Positions 1 through 6,779 of a DNA stretch of 8,705 bases are shown one piece after another. A program made the translations under genes and the position numbers. How positions within the stretch are numbered: the stretch's first letter is position 1; each line of letters starts with the position of its first letter. Under the pieces are notes generated by a model. It had not been told where the DNA came from. It did no database searches and was given only the letters and a program-made list of their open reading frames with translations. Origin of the DNA: an uncultured Bacteroidota bacterium (lineage in GTDB: Bacteria; Bacteroidota; Bacteroidia; Flavobacteriales; Flavobacteriaceae); assembly GCA_903879875.1 (NCBI GenBank), contig CAIRNC010000456.1:1-8705 (forward strand), in the 5' to 3' direction.

Positions 1-1265
1 AAATCGAACATCAAGTTATACAATCCAAAAAAAGTTCGGTTCATATATATAAAATGTTTAGAACCGCGATTCCCGTTCATTTTTCTTAGGTTGGTATCTT
101 TAGCAAATCGTTCGCCTAATTGTGCAATGTTTCCAAAGAATACTTCATCAGCAAAGTCAAAATTCTCCGATTGAAATGGTTGAGTAAACAGCGATAATAA
201 ATCGTAAAACATTTGAGTGAAATAGTCAATTTCTTCTTTGGAATCATCTTCTCGAAGGATTTCTAACTCAAATAATTTTTCGCTAAAAAGTTTCTTGTTG
301 TCAATAACTTCTTTGTTAATTAACTCAAAATAAGGAACATAAAATTCGTTTGGAATTTGTTTCATACATCCAAAATCTAACGCAACCAGTTGGTTTTGTT
401 GGTTTACCAAAAAGTTTCCCGGATGTGGATCAGCATGAACTTTCTTTAAAATATGAATTTGATACATATAGAAGTCCCACAAGGCTTGACCAATTTTATT
501 TGCAATTTCTTTATTAGTATTGCTTTTCGTAAATTCCGACAAATGGATTCCTGTCATCCAGTCCATCGTGATGATTTTATCTGAAGAATACTCCGGATAA
601 TAATTCGGAAATACGAGATTTTCTATTTTATTGCAAGCAATCGATACTTCTTGGCTTTGTTTCAATTCCAATATATAGTTGGTTTCCTCGATTAATTTAT
701 CTTCCACTTCCTTGAAATACTTATCGGAATCTTTACCTTGAAGGTTGAACATTCGAATAGCAATGGGTTTTACCAAAGCCAAATCCGAAGAAATACTATT
801 GGCTACACCTGGATATTGAATTTTTACTGCAAGTTTTTTATTGTCTTTAACGGCCAAATGAACTTGCCCAATACTTGCCGCATTTACCGAATTTGCATTG
901 AATTCATCAAAGATTTCATAAGGTGTTTTTCCAAAATTGTTCTTGAATGTTTTTAAAACCAAAGGAGCAGAAAGCGGTGGTACAGAAAATTGCGATAAAG
1001 AGAATTTCTCCACATAAGCTTGTGGTAAAAAACTCTTGTCCATACTCAACATCTGCGCTACTTTAAGCGCGCTACCTTTCAAACTTTTTAATCCATCATA
1101 AATATCTTCTGCATTGTTTTCGTTGAGTTTATCACGACTCAAATCGCTATTAACCATTTTTTCACCGTAATATTTTAGATAATTAACGCCTACTTTTGCC
1201 CCTGTTTGAACTAATTTAGTAGCTCTTTCTATTTTTGAAGTCGGAATATAGTCTATGGTTTTCAT
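1..1265 (-). CDS. ABC1/UbiB (AarF) family atypical kinase, C-terminus cut by window edge
   Basis: Translating the minus strand from the ATG at 1265 gives 421 codons open to the window edge; the C-terminus lies outside. Seen: a KxGQ-region variant LKGSALKVAQMLS (residues 62-74), the alanine-rich loop AASIGQVH (129-136), the nucleotide-binding lysine in AVKIQYPG (K148), the catalytic-loop motif HADPHPGN (277-284) and metal-binding DFG (297-299). These are the ordered hallmarks of the ABC1/ADCK/UbiB protein-kinase-like family. Known: family members bind ATP and support isoprenoid quinone metabolism in proteobacteria and mitochondria. Flavobacteria generally use menaquinone, so the substrate here is unknown. 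The start is fixed by an ATGA overlap with the upstream TetR-type gene, which implies translational coupling in one operon. No transmembrane segment is visible in the part present. The family call is very secure; the specific function is not. Confidence 0.95.
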   Translation of the reverse strand, partial: MKTIDYIPTSKIERATKLVQTGAKVGVNYLKYYGEKMVNSDLSRDKLNENNAEDIYDGLKSLKGSALKVAQMLSMDKSFLPQAYVEKFSLSQFSVPPLSAPLVLKTFKNNFGKTPYEIFDEFNANSVNAASIGQVHLAVKDNKKLAVKIQYPGVANSISSDLALVKPIAIRMFNLQGKDSDKYFKEVEDKLIEETNYILELKQSQEVSIACNKIENLVFPNYYPEYSSDKIITMDWMTGIHLSEFTKSNTNKEIANKIGQALWDFYMYQIHILKKVHADPHPGNFLVNQQNQLVALDFGCMKQIPNEFYVPYFELINKEVIDNKKLFSEKLFELEILREDDSKEEIDYFTQMFYDLLSLFTQPFQSENFDFADEVFFGNIAQLGERFAKDTNLRKMNGNRGSKHFIYMNRTFFGLYNLMFD

Positions 1266-1924
1266 TTTGTGGTTTGTATTTTTTCTTTGAAAATAAATTT
1301 TCCAAAATCAATTAAGCTATCAATTGGTGCAATATTCATTAATTCGAAACTTAGTTTTACTGATTTTTCAATGTAAATATCTGTTTTTTCAAATGCAGGT
1401 GATTCGTCGTCTAACCAGAATTTCATCGTTAATAAAAACTGAATCCAAGCCGTTTCTTGTATTGCCTTTTCTTGAATTTCCTGCAATTTTTCGATTTTAA
1501 TCCTAATGTCATCTGAAATAATTTCAGAAACATAATTTTTGAAACTAGTTCTTAGAGCGCTGAGTTGCATTAGATTTTTCAATTGATTTTTGTTTTCTTT
1601 CAAACTCAATACAACATAGCTTCTATTAGCTGATAGAAGTTCGAAAAATGTAAAATAAAAACTAAGCATTTTAGTTTTCATATCATATTCTTCATAATTG
1701 CTGTCTTTCTGAATCAAATCGACTGTTTTTTCTAAAAATATTTTAAAGACTTCTTTTTCAACATTTTCTATACTTGCAAAAAAAGAATAGAATTCAGTTT
1801 CTTCAAAACCATTTGATTTCGCGAATTGATAAACTGATTTGGGTTTGTCATTATTCTCCAATCTAAAGTTCATATACATAGAGACAATTTTGTCTCGTGT
1901 AACAGGTAATTTTTTAGTCGCCAT
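1262..1924 (-). CDS. TetR/AcrR-type transcriptional regulator
   Basis: This is a 220-residue protein starting MATKKLPVTRDKIVSMY. The N-terminal ~65 residues fit a TetR helix-turn-helix domain: SVYQFAKSNGFEETEFYSFF matches the usual pattern of a helix, the IAxxxGxxxxxxYxxF turn and recognition helix, followed by a fourth helix with ENVEKEVF. The rest is a mostly helical region that would form the dimerisation and ligand domain; no ligand can be predicted. The ATG at 1924 is preferred. A longer reading from a TTG at 1951 would begin inside the -7 promoter box and add nine residues unlike a TetR N-terminus. Its stop codon overlaps the ATG of the ABC1 kinase gene, so the regulator and kinase are probably made from one mRNA. 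An inverted repeat just upstream is a plausible autoregulatory operator that could also affect the divergent oxidoreductase gene. Confidence 0.85.
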   Translation of the reverse strand: MATKKLPVTRDKIVSMYMNFRLENNDKPKSVYQFAKSNGFEETEFYSFFASIENVEKEVFKIFLEKTVDLIQKDSNYEEYDMKTKMLSFYFTFFELLSANRSYVVLSLKENKNQLKNLMQLSALRTSFKNYVSEIISDDIRIKIEKLQEIQEKAIQETAWIQFLLTMKFWLDDESPAFEKTDIYIEKSVKLSFELMNIAPIDSLIDFGKFIFKEKIQTTK

Positions 1925-1948
1925 AATTCCATTTATTAAATTAAAGTA

Positions 1949-1956
1949 CAAAGATA
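1949..1956 (-). promoter_or_regulatory. Bacteroidota -7 box for the TetR/ABC1-kinase operon
   Basis: Reading the minus strand gives TATCTTTG, an exact match to TAnnTTTG. It lies 24 bp upstream of the TetR ATG at 1924, leaving an expected leader of about 18 nt. No good -33 TTTG is seen at the usual spacing; that position is occupied by the inverted repeat at 1960-1995, which fits a regulated promoter. Confidence 0.6.
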
Positions 1957-1959
1957 TTG

Positions 1960-1995
1960 TTTTGTTTAATCATATTAATATTTTATTAAACAAAA
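1960..1995. promoter_or_regulatory. Candidate operator: 11-bp inverted repeat between divergent genes
   Basis: The arms TTTTGTTTAAT (1960-1970) and ATTAAACAAAA (1985-1995) are perfect reverse complements separated by 14 bp of AT-rich sequence. The repeat covers the -33 region of the TetR-gene promoter and lies about 35 bp upstream of the -7 box of the oxidoreductase gene. Position and symmetry suit binding by a dimeric repressor, most simply the TetR protein encoded alongside. The surrounding AT-richness raises the chance of a fortuitous palindrome, and another regulator could own the site. Confidence 0.55.
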
Positions 1996-2029
1996 TAAAT
2001 GTTAATGTTTATATTTGATAAAAAACAAC

Positions 2030-2037
2030 TAACTTTG
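2030..2037 (+). promoter_or_regulatory. Bacteroidota -7 box for the TIGR01777-family gene, near-leaderless
   Basis: TAACTTTG matches TAnnTTTG exactly and ends only 5 nt before the ATG at 2043. Transcription normally starts about 5-8 nt past this box, so the mRNA would begin at or next to the start codon. The -33 region is weak (TGTTT near 2006-2010). Confidence 0.55.
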
Positions 2038-2042
2038 TTACT

Positions 2043-2957
2043 ATGAAAAAAAATGTACTAATTACAGGTGGAACAGGATTTATAGGCAAGCATTTAACTG
2101 ATTTATTAGTTTTAAAAGGCTATTCTGTTTTAATTTTAAGTAGAAATGTAAAACAGAATACTTCTGATGTTACCTATTTCAAATGGGATATTTCTAAAAA
2201 ATATATAGATGAAAGATCCGTATTAAAAGCCGACTACATTATACATCTTGCTGGGGAAAACATTGCAGAAAGCCGATGGACAACCAAAAGAAAATTAGCG
2301 ATTGTTAATAGTAGAGAGCAACCTATTCAATTGCTATATGACACTTTAATAAAACACAATAAGAAAATTGATGCCTTTGTTTCAGCTTCAGGAGTAGGTA
2401 TTTATGGAGCTGTAAATGGTTTTGAAATTTGTAATGAAAATACAGCTCCAGCCAATGATTTCTTAGGAACTACTTGCCAAAAATGGGAAGCTGCCGCCGA
2501 CAAAATCAGTGATTTACAAATTCGAACTGTAAAAATTCGAACCGGTTTAGTTTTAGGCAATGCCGAAGGATTTTTAAAAAAATTAGCACCTATTTTTAAA
2601 TTAAAACTCGGTTCGGCCTTGGGTGATGGAACTCAATATATGCCTTGGATTCATATTGATGATTTGTGCAATATCTATCTAGAAGCATTAAGTAATCCGA
2701 ATATGGAAGGTGCCTATAATGCAGCAATTCATGACGAAACTAACAACACCCAATTTTCAAAAACGCTGGCGCAAATTTTTGGATACACCATTTGGATGCC
2801 CAATATTCCTGCTTTTATTCTCCAATTGATCATGGGAGAAATGAGTGAAATAATACTCAAAGGAAGGCGTGTTTCTTCTGATAAAATAGAAAAATTAGGT
2901 TTCCAATTTCAATTTAAAAACTTAAAAATTGCGTTGAAAGATTGTTTGATGAAATAA
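2043..2957 (+). CDS. TIGR01777 family (SDR39U1/YfcH-like) epimerase-type oxidoreductase
   Basis: This 304-residue protein has the length and layout of the TIGR01777 family of atypical SDRs. Seen: a Rossmann NAD(P)-binding motif GGTGFIG (residues 9-15), HLAGENIAESRWT (68-80) characteristic of the family, SASGVGIYG (114-122), GDGTQYMPWIHIDDL (194-208), and a C-terminal DUF1731 region from about 252 with GEMSEIILKGRRV followed by a LGFQF segment. The usual SDR YxxxK catalytic pair is not recognisable; the corresponding stretch reads CQKWEAAA, as is normal for this family. A cytosolic nucleotide-sugar- or nucleotide-binding role is inferred; no substrate is established for most members. The start is supported because MKKNVLITGG begins directly at the first beta strand. 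The gene is divergent from the TetR/ABC1 pair and may share its operator. Confidence 0.93.
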   Translation: MKKNVLITGGTGFIGKHLTDLLVLKGYSVLILSRNVKQNTSDVTYFKWDISKKYIDERSVLKADYIIHLAGENIAESRWTTKRKLAIVNSREQPIQLLYDTLIKHNKKIDAFVSASGVGIYGAVNGFEICNENTAPANDFLGTTCQKWEAAADKISDLQIRTVKIRTGLVLGNAEGFLKKLAPIFKLKLGSALGDGTQYMPWIHIDDLCNIYLEALSNPNMEGAYNAAIHDETNNTQFSKTLAQIFGYTIWMPNIPAFILQLIMGEMSEIILKGRRVSSDKIEKLGFQFQFKNLKIALKDCLMK

Positions 2958-2980
2958 AACCAAAGCTATTTCTTAGACAA

Positions 2981-3024
2981 TTTAATTTTCATTTACTGTA
3001 TTTTCAACTCAGTTGAAAATTAAA
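2981..3024. repeat. Overlapping alternative hairpins downstream of the oxidoreductase gene
   Basis: A 21-bp palindrome (3000-3020, ATTTTCAACT-C-AGTTGAAAAT) overlaps a second perfect pairing of TTTAATTTTCA (2981-2991) with TGAAAATTAAA (3014-3024). The two structures share their right arm, so only one can form at a time. Neither is followed by a T-run, so this is not a standard intrinsic terminator. It could be a weak 3' end structure or a protein-binding site. Confidence 0.45.
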
Positions 3025-3117
3025 CAAGAGCATTTAGTGACATGTTAATTGTCATTAAATAACAACCTACAATCACTTAATTTCTACAAAAAATATATTA
3101 TTATCAAAATCATTAGC

Positions 3118-3125
3118 TATATTTG
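3118..3125 (+). promoter_or_regulatory. Bacteroidota -7 box for the small membrane-protein gene
   Basis: TATATTTG matches TAnnTTTG and lies 30 bp before the ATG at 3156, giving an expected A-rich leader of about 25 nt. No clear -33 TTTG is seen. A possible TTG start at 3123 falls inside this box and is therefore unlikely. Confidence 0.5.
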
Positions 3126-3155
3126 TTTTTATTAACCAAAAAAACTCTTAAAAAA

Positions 3156-3542
3156 ATGAATTTAAAAAAATTTTTATTTGCAGGAATAGTAGGCGGAATT
3201 GTTGATTTTCTATTAGGTTGGTTGTTTTATGGGATTTTATTTAAAAACTCATTTCCTTCCAATGGAACTGAAAATTTGTATTTGATTTTCTTTGGCTGTA
3301 TGACCTTTGGATTTATGCTCTCATTTATTTACGCGATTGGTGCACAAGTTTCTAAATGTATTCCAGGGATGAAATATGGTGCTTTTTTTGGATTATTATT
3401 GGCCATGTACACCAACTTTTTTATGAATGCAACAGCGGAAACAATAAATTATCCAATGGTAGCACTTGATATTGCCATTTCTGTTTTGTTAGGAACTATT
3501 GTGGGTTCTGTAGTTGCAGTAGTTAATGGAAAAGTAAAATAA
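3156..3542 (+). CDS. Uncharacterised small four-helix membrane protein
   Basis: This is a 128-residue protein starting MNLKKFLFAGIVGGIVDFLL. Four hydrophobic segments are visible at about residues 6-29, 41-62, 73-90 and 102-123, joined by short loops, so it should be an inner-membrane protein with both ends on the same side. The first helix carries a glycine-rich GIVGGIVDFLLGWLFYG stretch with a buried Asp (D17), and helix 4 also carries a conserved-looking Asp (D105). It resembles small hypothetical membrane proteins common in flavobacteria, but I cannot assign a function. The ATG at 3156 is chosen because the in-frame TTG at 3123 lies in the -7 box. The gene is alone in its transcript, with a promoter upstream and a strong terminator downstream. 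Confidence 0.75.
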   Translation: MNLKKFLFAGIVGGIVDFLLGWLFYGILFKNSFPSNGTENLYLIFFGCMTFGFMLSFIYAIGAQVSKCIPGMKYGAFFGLLLAMYTNFFMNATAETINYPMVALDIAISVLLGTIVGSVVAVVNGKVK

Positions 3543-3564
3543 TTCAATTCTCAATGTTGACATT

Positions 3565-3596
3565 AAACTCCTCCAAGATTGTGAGGAGTTTTTTTT
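3565..3596 (+). terminator. Intrinsic terminator after the small membrane-protein gene
   Basis: AAACTCCTC (3565-3573) pairs perfectly with GAGGAGTTT (3583-3591) around a 9-nt loop, and an uninterrupted run of T follows (3589-3596). The minus-strand gene that ends at 3595 meets it head-on. In that direction the T-run is only three bases, so termination should be much weaker. Confidence 0.85.
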
Positions 3597-5622
3597 ACAA
3601 CATTCCGTTATATTTTCTAATAAACCATTCCGAAGCTAAGGAAACAACAATTAGTATCAACAATAAAACACTGTCGATTAAAGGGATTTTTTTAACTGTT
3701 GCTTTTTGAACTGCTTTGTAATCTTCATTTTCAATTAACTTTTGAATCAAACTTTCTATTTGATTCGGCATATAAACAGCTCCTTTTGTTTGAGTTGCCA
3801 ATTGTTTTAAACGTGTGACATCAGGATTGACGAATTGTTTTTCAATGTCAAAATCTAAGATTTCAAAAGTGCCCGAATAAGCCGTTTTTGAAGTCAATTC
3901 TTTCACTGTAAAAGCATATTGTCCTGCAGAAAGCCCATCTAAATTGGTTTTGAAAGTATTTGTCGTTTTTAATAAATCGTAATTTTTGACTTGCTTTGTT
4001 TTGTTATTCGTCACAGAAATAGTCAATCGTGCTTTATCATCAAATTCATAATTTTTATTGAAATATTGTGCGGTAATTTCTATGGATTCACCAGAATTAT
4101 AGAATCGTTCGTGGTTGACTACTAACGATTTTTTACTGTCATTCGAACCTAAAAACTGAATGATTTTATCTATAAAAATATCGAATTTTTCATACGATTG
4201 GTTGTCAACATGACTTTGCAATCGCCATTTCCAACAATTTTCACCTAATAGAAAAGCAGCACGTTTGCCTTGGTTTTCGGCAAAAGCCAATAAAGGTGCA
4301 TTGGTAGCTATATTTCTGATTTTAGATTGCAACAAAACGGTCACATTGCCCGTGGTAGTAATGGATCCAAAAGCATTTTGTAAAGGCGGAAAATTTTCAA
4401 AACCAATATTATCTATGGCAAAAAGGTTGAATTGAGTATTAAAATCAGCTAAATAATCTTCTTTTTGATTACTCATTTTAAAAACAAAATTGGATTGTTG
4501 CTGGTTTAAAAAACCAAAATCCGTAGTGTTTCCTGTGATGATAAAAGTGTTGATTCCTGCGGCTTTATTTCCATCAAAAACAGATTTAAACTCGGCAGTC
4601 GGTTGATACAAAATCAATACATTATAGTCCAATAAAGATTTGACATCGCTAGGTTTTACGATAGTAACTTTGCGTTGCGCATTGGTCTCAATAGCTCGTT
4701 TTAACGCTCCCAAATCAGGATGATTAATGGCAGAAACGATGGCTATTTCTGATTTTTGGTCAAGCACTTCAACGGCAAAATTTTTGACATTATTGTAGTT
4801 GTTTTTTTCTTTTTCTACAGAAGTAATAGCCGCTTTAAAAACTTGTAATCCGACTGTATTTGCAGGCAATAACACATTTAGTACGGCTGATTTTTTTGTA
4901 GCCGAAAAAGCTATTGTTTGTTTGCATAAAACCGAATTTCCTTGCGAAATACTAAAATTGGCAGCTACCGTTTTGTTTCCTGTGTAACTCAAAAACACCT
5001 CAACAGGAAATTTGTTTTTGTGAAACGCATATTTGTTGACATTCAACTGGTTGATTTTTAAATCCAATGAAGTCGTAGTGTCGCCTAAAATCAAAGGGAA
5101 TACTTTGTTATTCGCATCAAAACTATATACAAAATCGTCACCTGTAGTTTGATTTCCATCGGTCAATAAAACCGTTGGGTAGGTTTTGTTTTTATTTATC
5201 GTTTTCAGGTTTTTAGCAACTTCATCAATATTGGTTTGGGTGCCTTTGAATGAAAACGAATTCGAAAGTTGAAATTGGGAATCAAATTGAAACGATTGCA
5301 GTTCAAACTTATCTTTCAACGCCGCATTGGAGGACAATGTTTGATACAATTCCAAAGCGGTTTCTTTGGCTTTTAAATCAACAATAGAACTCGAATTGTC
5401 CACTACAATTGCCAAAGGCGTTTTTTGAATTTCAAAAATAGTACGGGTAATTTTCGGATTAATCAATAAAACAAACAATCCAAAAAGCGTAAAGAATCGC
5501 AAAAAAGCCAAAAACAAATTGATTTTAGCAGTCGAACGCGCTTTATAAAAATAGTGATAATACGACAAACTACCTGCTATTAATAGAGAAAGTAGAAGCA
5601 ATAGAAGCGTGTTTGTAGTCAT
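3595..5622 (-). CDS. Membrane-anchored vWA-domain protein with GATase-like region
   Basis: The protein has 675 residues. Two N-terminal membrane segments (about 4-22 and 36-55) are followed by a von Willebrand factor A-like domain (about 68-180) with an intact MIDAS pattern: DNSSS (75-79), a Thr in GTQTN (127-131) and LLTDG (152-156). Next are beta-rich regions and a stretch at about 290-490 that resembles class I glutamine-amidotransferase-like folds (YNVLILYQP, NTFIITGN, GKRAAFLLGENCWKWRL) without an evident catalytic triad. A further beta domain precedes a C-terminal membrane helix (about 647-665) ending EWFIRKYNG. This arrangement is common in Bacteroidota vWA membrane proteins, whose function is mostly unknown; an extracytoplasmic, metal-dependent protein-binding role is inferred. 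The start at 5622 gives a clean hydrophobic N-terminus. No TAnnTTTG box is found before it, so it probably depends on the fabG promoter 91 bp upstream. Confidence 0.85.
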   Translation of the reverse strand: MTTNTLLLLLLSLLIAGSLSYYHYFYKARSTAKINLFLAFLRFFTLFGLFVLLINPKITRTIFEIQKTPLAIVVDNSSSIVDLKAKETALELYQTLSSNAALKDKFELQSFQFDSQFQLSNSFSFKGTQTNIDEVAKNLKTINKNKTYPTVLLTDGNQTTGDDFVYSFDANNKVFPLILGDTTTSLDLKINQLNVNKYAFHKNKFPVEVFLSYTGNKTVAANFSISQGNSVLCKQTIAFSATKKSAVLNVLLPANTVGLQVFKAAITSVEKEKNNYNNVKNFAVEVLDQKSEIAIVSAINHPDLGALKRAIETNAQRKVTIVKPSDVKSLLDYNVLILYQPTAEFKSVFDGNKAAGINTFIITGNTTDFGFLNQQQSNFVFKMSNQKEDYLADFNTQFNLFAIDNIGFENFPPLQNAFGSITTTGNVTVLLQSKIRNIATNAPLLAFAENQGKRAAFLLGENCWKWRLQSHVDNQSYEKFDIFIDKIIQFLGSNDSKKSLVVNHERFYNSGESIEITAQYFNKNYEFDDKARLTISVTNNKTKQVKNYDLLKTTNTFKTNLDGLSAGQYAFTVKELTSKTAYSGTFEILDFDIEKQFVNPDVTRLKQLATQTKGAVYMPNQIESLIQKLIENEDYKAVQKATVKKIPLIDSVLLLILIVVSLASEWFIRKYNGML

Positions 5623-5635
5623 ATATAGTATTTTA

Positions 5636-5707
5636 AATTTTGAATGATGAATTTTAAATGCCTAACAAACATTCAAAATTCAAAATTCAAAATTCAACAT
5701 TTAAAAT
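5636..5707. repeat. 7-bp tandem repeat with interleaved inverted repeats between fabG and the vWA gene
   Basis: TTCAAAA is repeated about 3.7 times (5672-5697). AATTTTGAATG (5636-5646) pairs with CATTCAAAATT (5670-5680), and ATTTTAAATG (5651-5660) pairs with CATTTAAAAT (5698-5707). The two pairings interleave instead of nesting. Slippage-generated low-complexity sequence is the simplest explanation; an RNA structure between two co-transcribed genes is possible. Confidence 0.6.
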
Positions 5708-5713
5708 CGTTTT

Positions 5714-6460
5714 TTAAGTAAGCATTCCTCCGCAAACATTCATCACCTGACCGGTTACATAAGCGCTCATGTCGGAAGCAAAAAACAGGCAAGCATTAGC
5801 AACATCTTCCGTAGTACCACCTCGTTTTAGTGGAATCGAATCGCGCCAACCTTTTACTACCTCTTCGTTGAGTTTGGCAGTCATTTCGGTTTCAATAAAA
5901 CCAGGAGCAATAGCATTGCAACGGATATTTCGAGAACCTAACTCCAAGGCTACTGATTTTGTAAACCCAATAACACCCGCTTTTGAAGCCGCATAATTGG
6001 TTTGACCCGCGTTACCTTTTACACCAACCACACTGCTCATATTGATGATAGAACCCGAACGTTGTTTTAAAAATGATTTCTGAATGGCTTTCGTCATATT
6101 GAAAACCGATTTCAAATTAACGTCGATCACTTTGTCAAAATCTTCTTCCGACATACGCATCAAAAGGTTGTCTTTAGTGATACCCGCATTGTTAATTAAA
6201 ATATCAACCGAACCAAAATCAGCCAAAACTGCATCGACAAAAGCTTGCGCTTCGTTAAAATCGGCAGCGTTAGATTGGTATCCTTTGGCTTTAATTCCCA
6301 TAGCATTCAACTCCTTTTCTAGTGCCAATGCCGACTCTACGGACGCACTATAAGTAAAAGCAACATTAGCTCCATTTTTTGCAAATATTTCGGCAATTCC
6401 TTTACCAATTCCTCGGCTTGCGCCAGTGATTATTGCTGTTTTTCCTTCTAATAATTTCAT
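5714..6460 (-). CDS. fabG: 3-oxoacyl-[acyl-carrier-protein] reductase
   Basis: This 248-residue classical SDR catalyses NADPH-dependent reduction of 3-oxoacyl-ACP to 3-hydroxyacyl-ACP in type II fatty-acid synthesis in the cytosol. Seen: cofactor motif TGASRGIG (12-19), NNAG (90-93) followed by ITKDNLLMRM as in FabG proteins, the active-site Asn in DVNL (N115), catalytic Ser in MSSVVG (S143), and Y156/K160 in NYAASKAG. The PGFIETEM segment (187-193) and the C-terminal GQVMNVCGGM are also FabG-like. Length matches the family. The ATG at 6460 gives the usual MKLLEGKTAIITG start; a TTG at 6496 lies inside the promoter box and is rejected. The gene is the first of a probable two-gene minus-strand unit with the vWA protein. 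No other fatty-acid genes lie nearby, so this could be one of several FabG-like reductases, but all motifs fit the true enzyme. Confidence 0.92.
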   Translation of the reverse strand: MKLLEGKTAIITGASRGIGKGIAEIFAKNGANVAFTYSASVESALALEKELNAMGIKAKGYQSNAADFNEAQAFVDAVLADFGSVDILINNAGITKDNLLMRMSEEDFDKVIDVNLKSVFNMTKAIQKSFLKQRSGSIINMSSVVGVKGNAGQTNYAASKAGVIGFTKSVALELGSRNIRCNAIAPGFIETEMTAKLNEEVVKGWRDSIPLKRGGTTEDVANACLFFASDMSAYVTGQVMNVCGGMLT

Positions 6461-6493
6461 GTTTATCTGTTTAAATGATTTTATTTTCGATGC

Positions 6494-6501
6494 CAAATAT
6501 A
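6494..6501 (-). promoter_or_regulatory. Bacteroidota -7 box for fabG
   Basis: Reading the minus strand gives TATATTTG, an exact TAnnTTTG match, 33 bp upstream of the ATG at 6460 with an expected leader of about 28 nt. The -33 element is weak. Confidence 0.55.
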
Positions 6502-6579
6502 AGGATATTTGTTATTTTATAAAGCCTAACCCTATTTTTTAATTTTATATCACAAACCGTTAATTGTATCAAAAAAAAA

Positions 6580-6671
6580 ATGGCACACTGATGACACGGA
6601 TTTAACAGCTAAAACGGATTTTTATTCAATAATTTGCAAAATCCGCTTGATCGGTGTCATCTGCGTGCCAT
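6580..6671. repeat. Imperfect palindrome 1 (REP/MITE-like)
   Basis: The outer 21-bp arms, starting TGGCAC (6581) and ending GTGCCA (6670), match at 18 of 21 positions and include a shared GATGACAC core. The inner arms CGGATTTT (6615-6622) and AAAATCCG (6638-6645) pair perfectly. The two halves are separated by an asymmetric internal loop. As RNA this would fold into a long hairpin. It resembles dispersed intergenic palindromes seen in many Bacteroidota genomes; no transposase is encoded here. Confidence 0.7.
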
Positions 6672-6702
6672 GATTAACTGTTAGCCCGCTTAGCAGACAG
6701 AA

Positions 6703-6745
6703 CTATAATTGTATTAGAAAAAGTCAAAGCTTATTTTACATTAAA
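6703..6745. repeat. 43-bp direct repeat, copy A
   Basis: The segment starting CTATAATT and containing AGAAAAAGTCAAAGCTTATT recurs at 6883-6925 with 40 of 43 bases identical and an exact offset of 180 bp. It lies 31 bp after palindrome 1. Confidence 0.85.
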
Positions 6746-6779
6746 TAACTGTCCTTTACTAATACCTAAAGAAAAACTT

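Noticed and set aside
738..956. Plus-strand reading frame of 72 codons
   Set aside because: It lies wholly antisense to the ABC1 kinase catalytic domain, which has all family motifs; the peptide has no recognisable features.
1925..1951. Upstream TTG start for the TetR-type regulator
   Set aside because: The TTG is the end of the -7 box TATCTTTG, so the codon would lie upstream of the transcription start; the ATG at 1924 gives a normal TetR N-terminus.
5769..6353. Plus-strand reading frames opposite fabG
   Set aside because: They are antisense shadows of a gene with intact catalytic residues and have no promoter or family resemblance.
6461..6496. Upstream TTG start for fabG giving 260 residues
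   Set aside because: The codon lies inside the TATATTTG promoter box, and the ATG at 6460 yields the standard 248-residue FabG.
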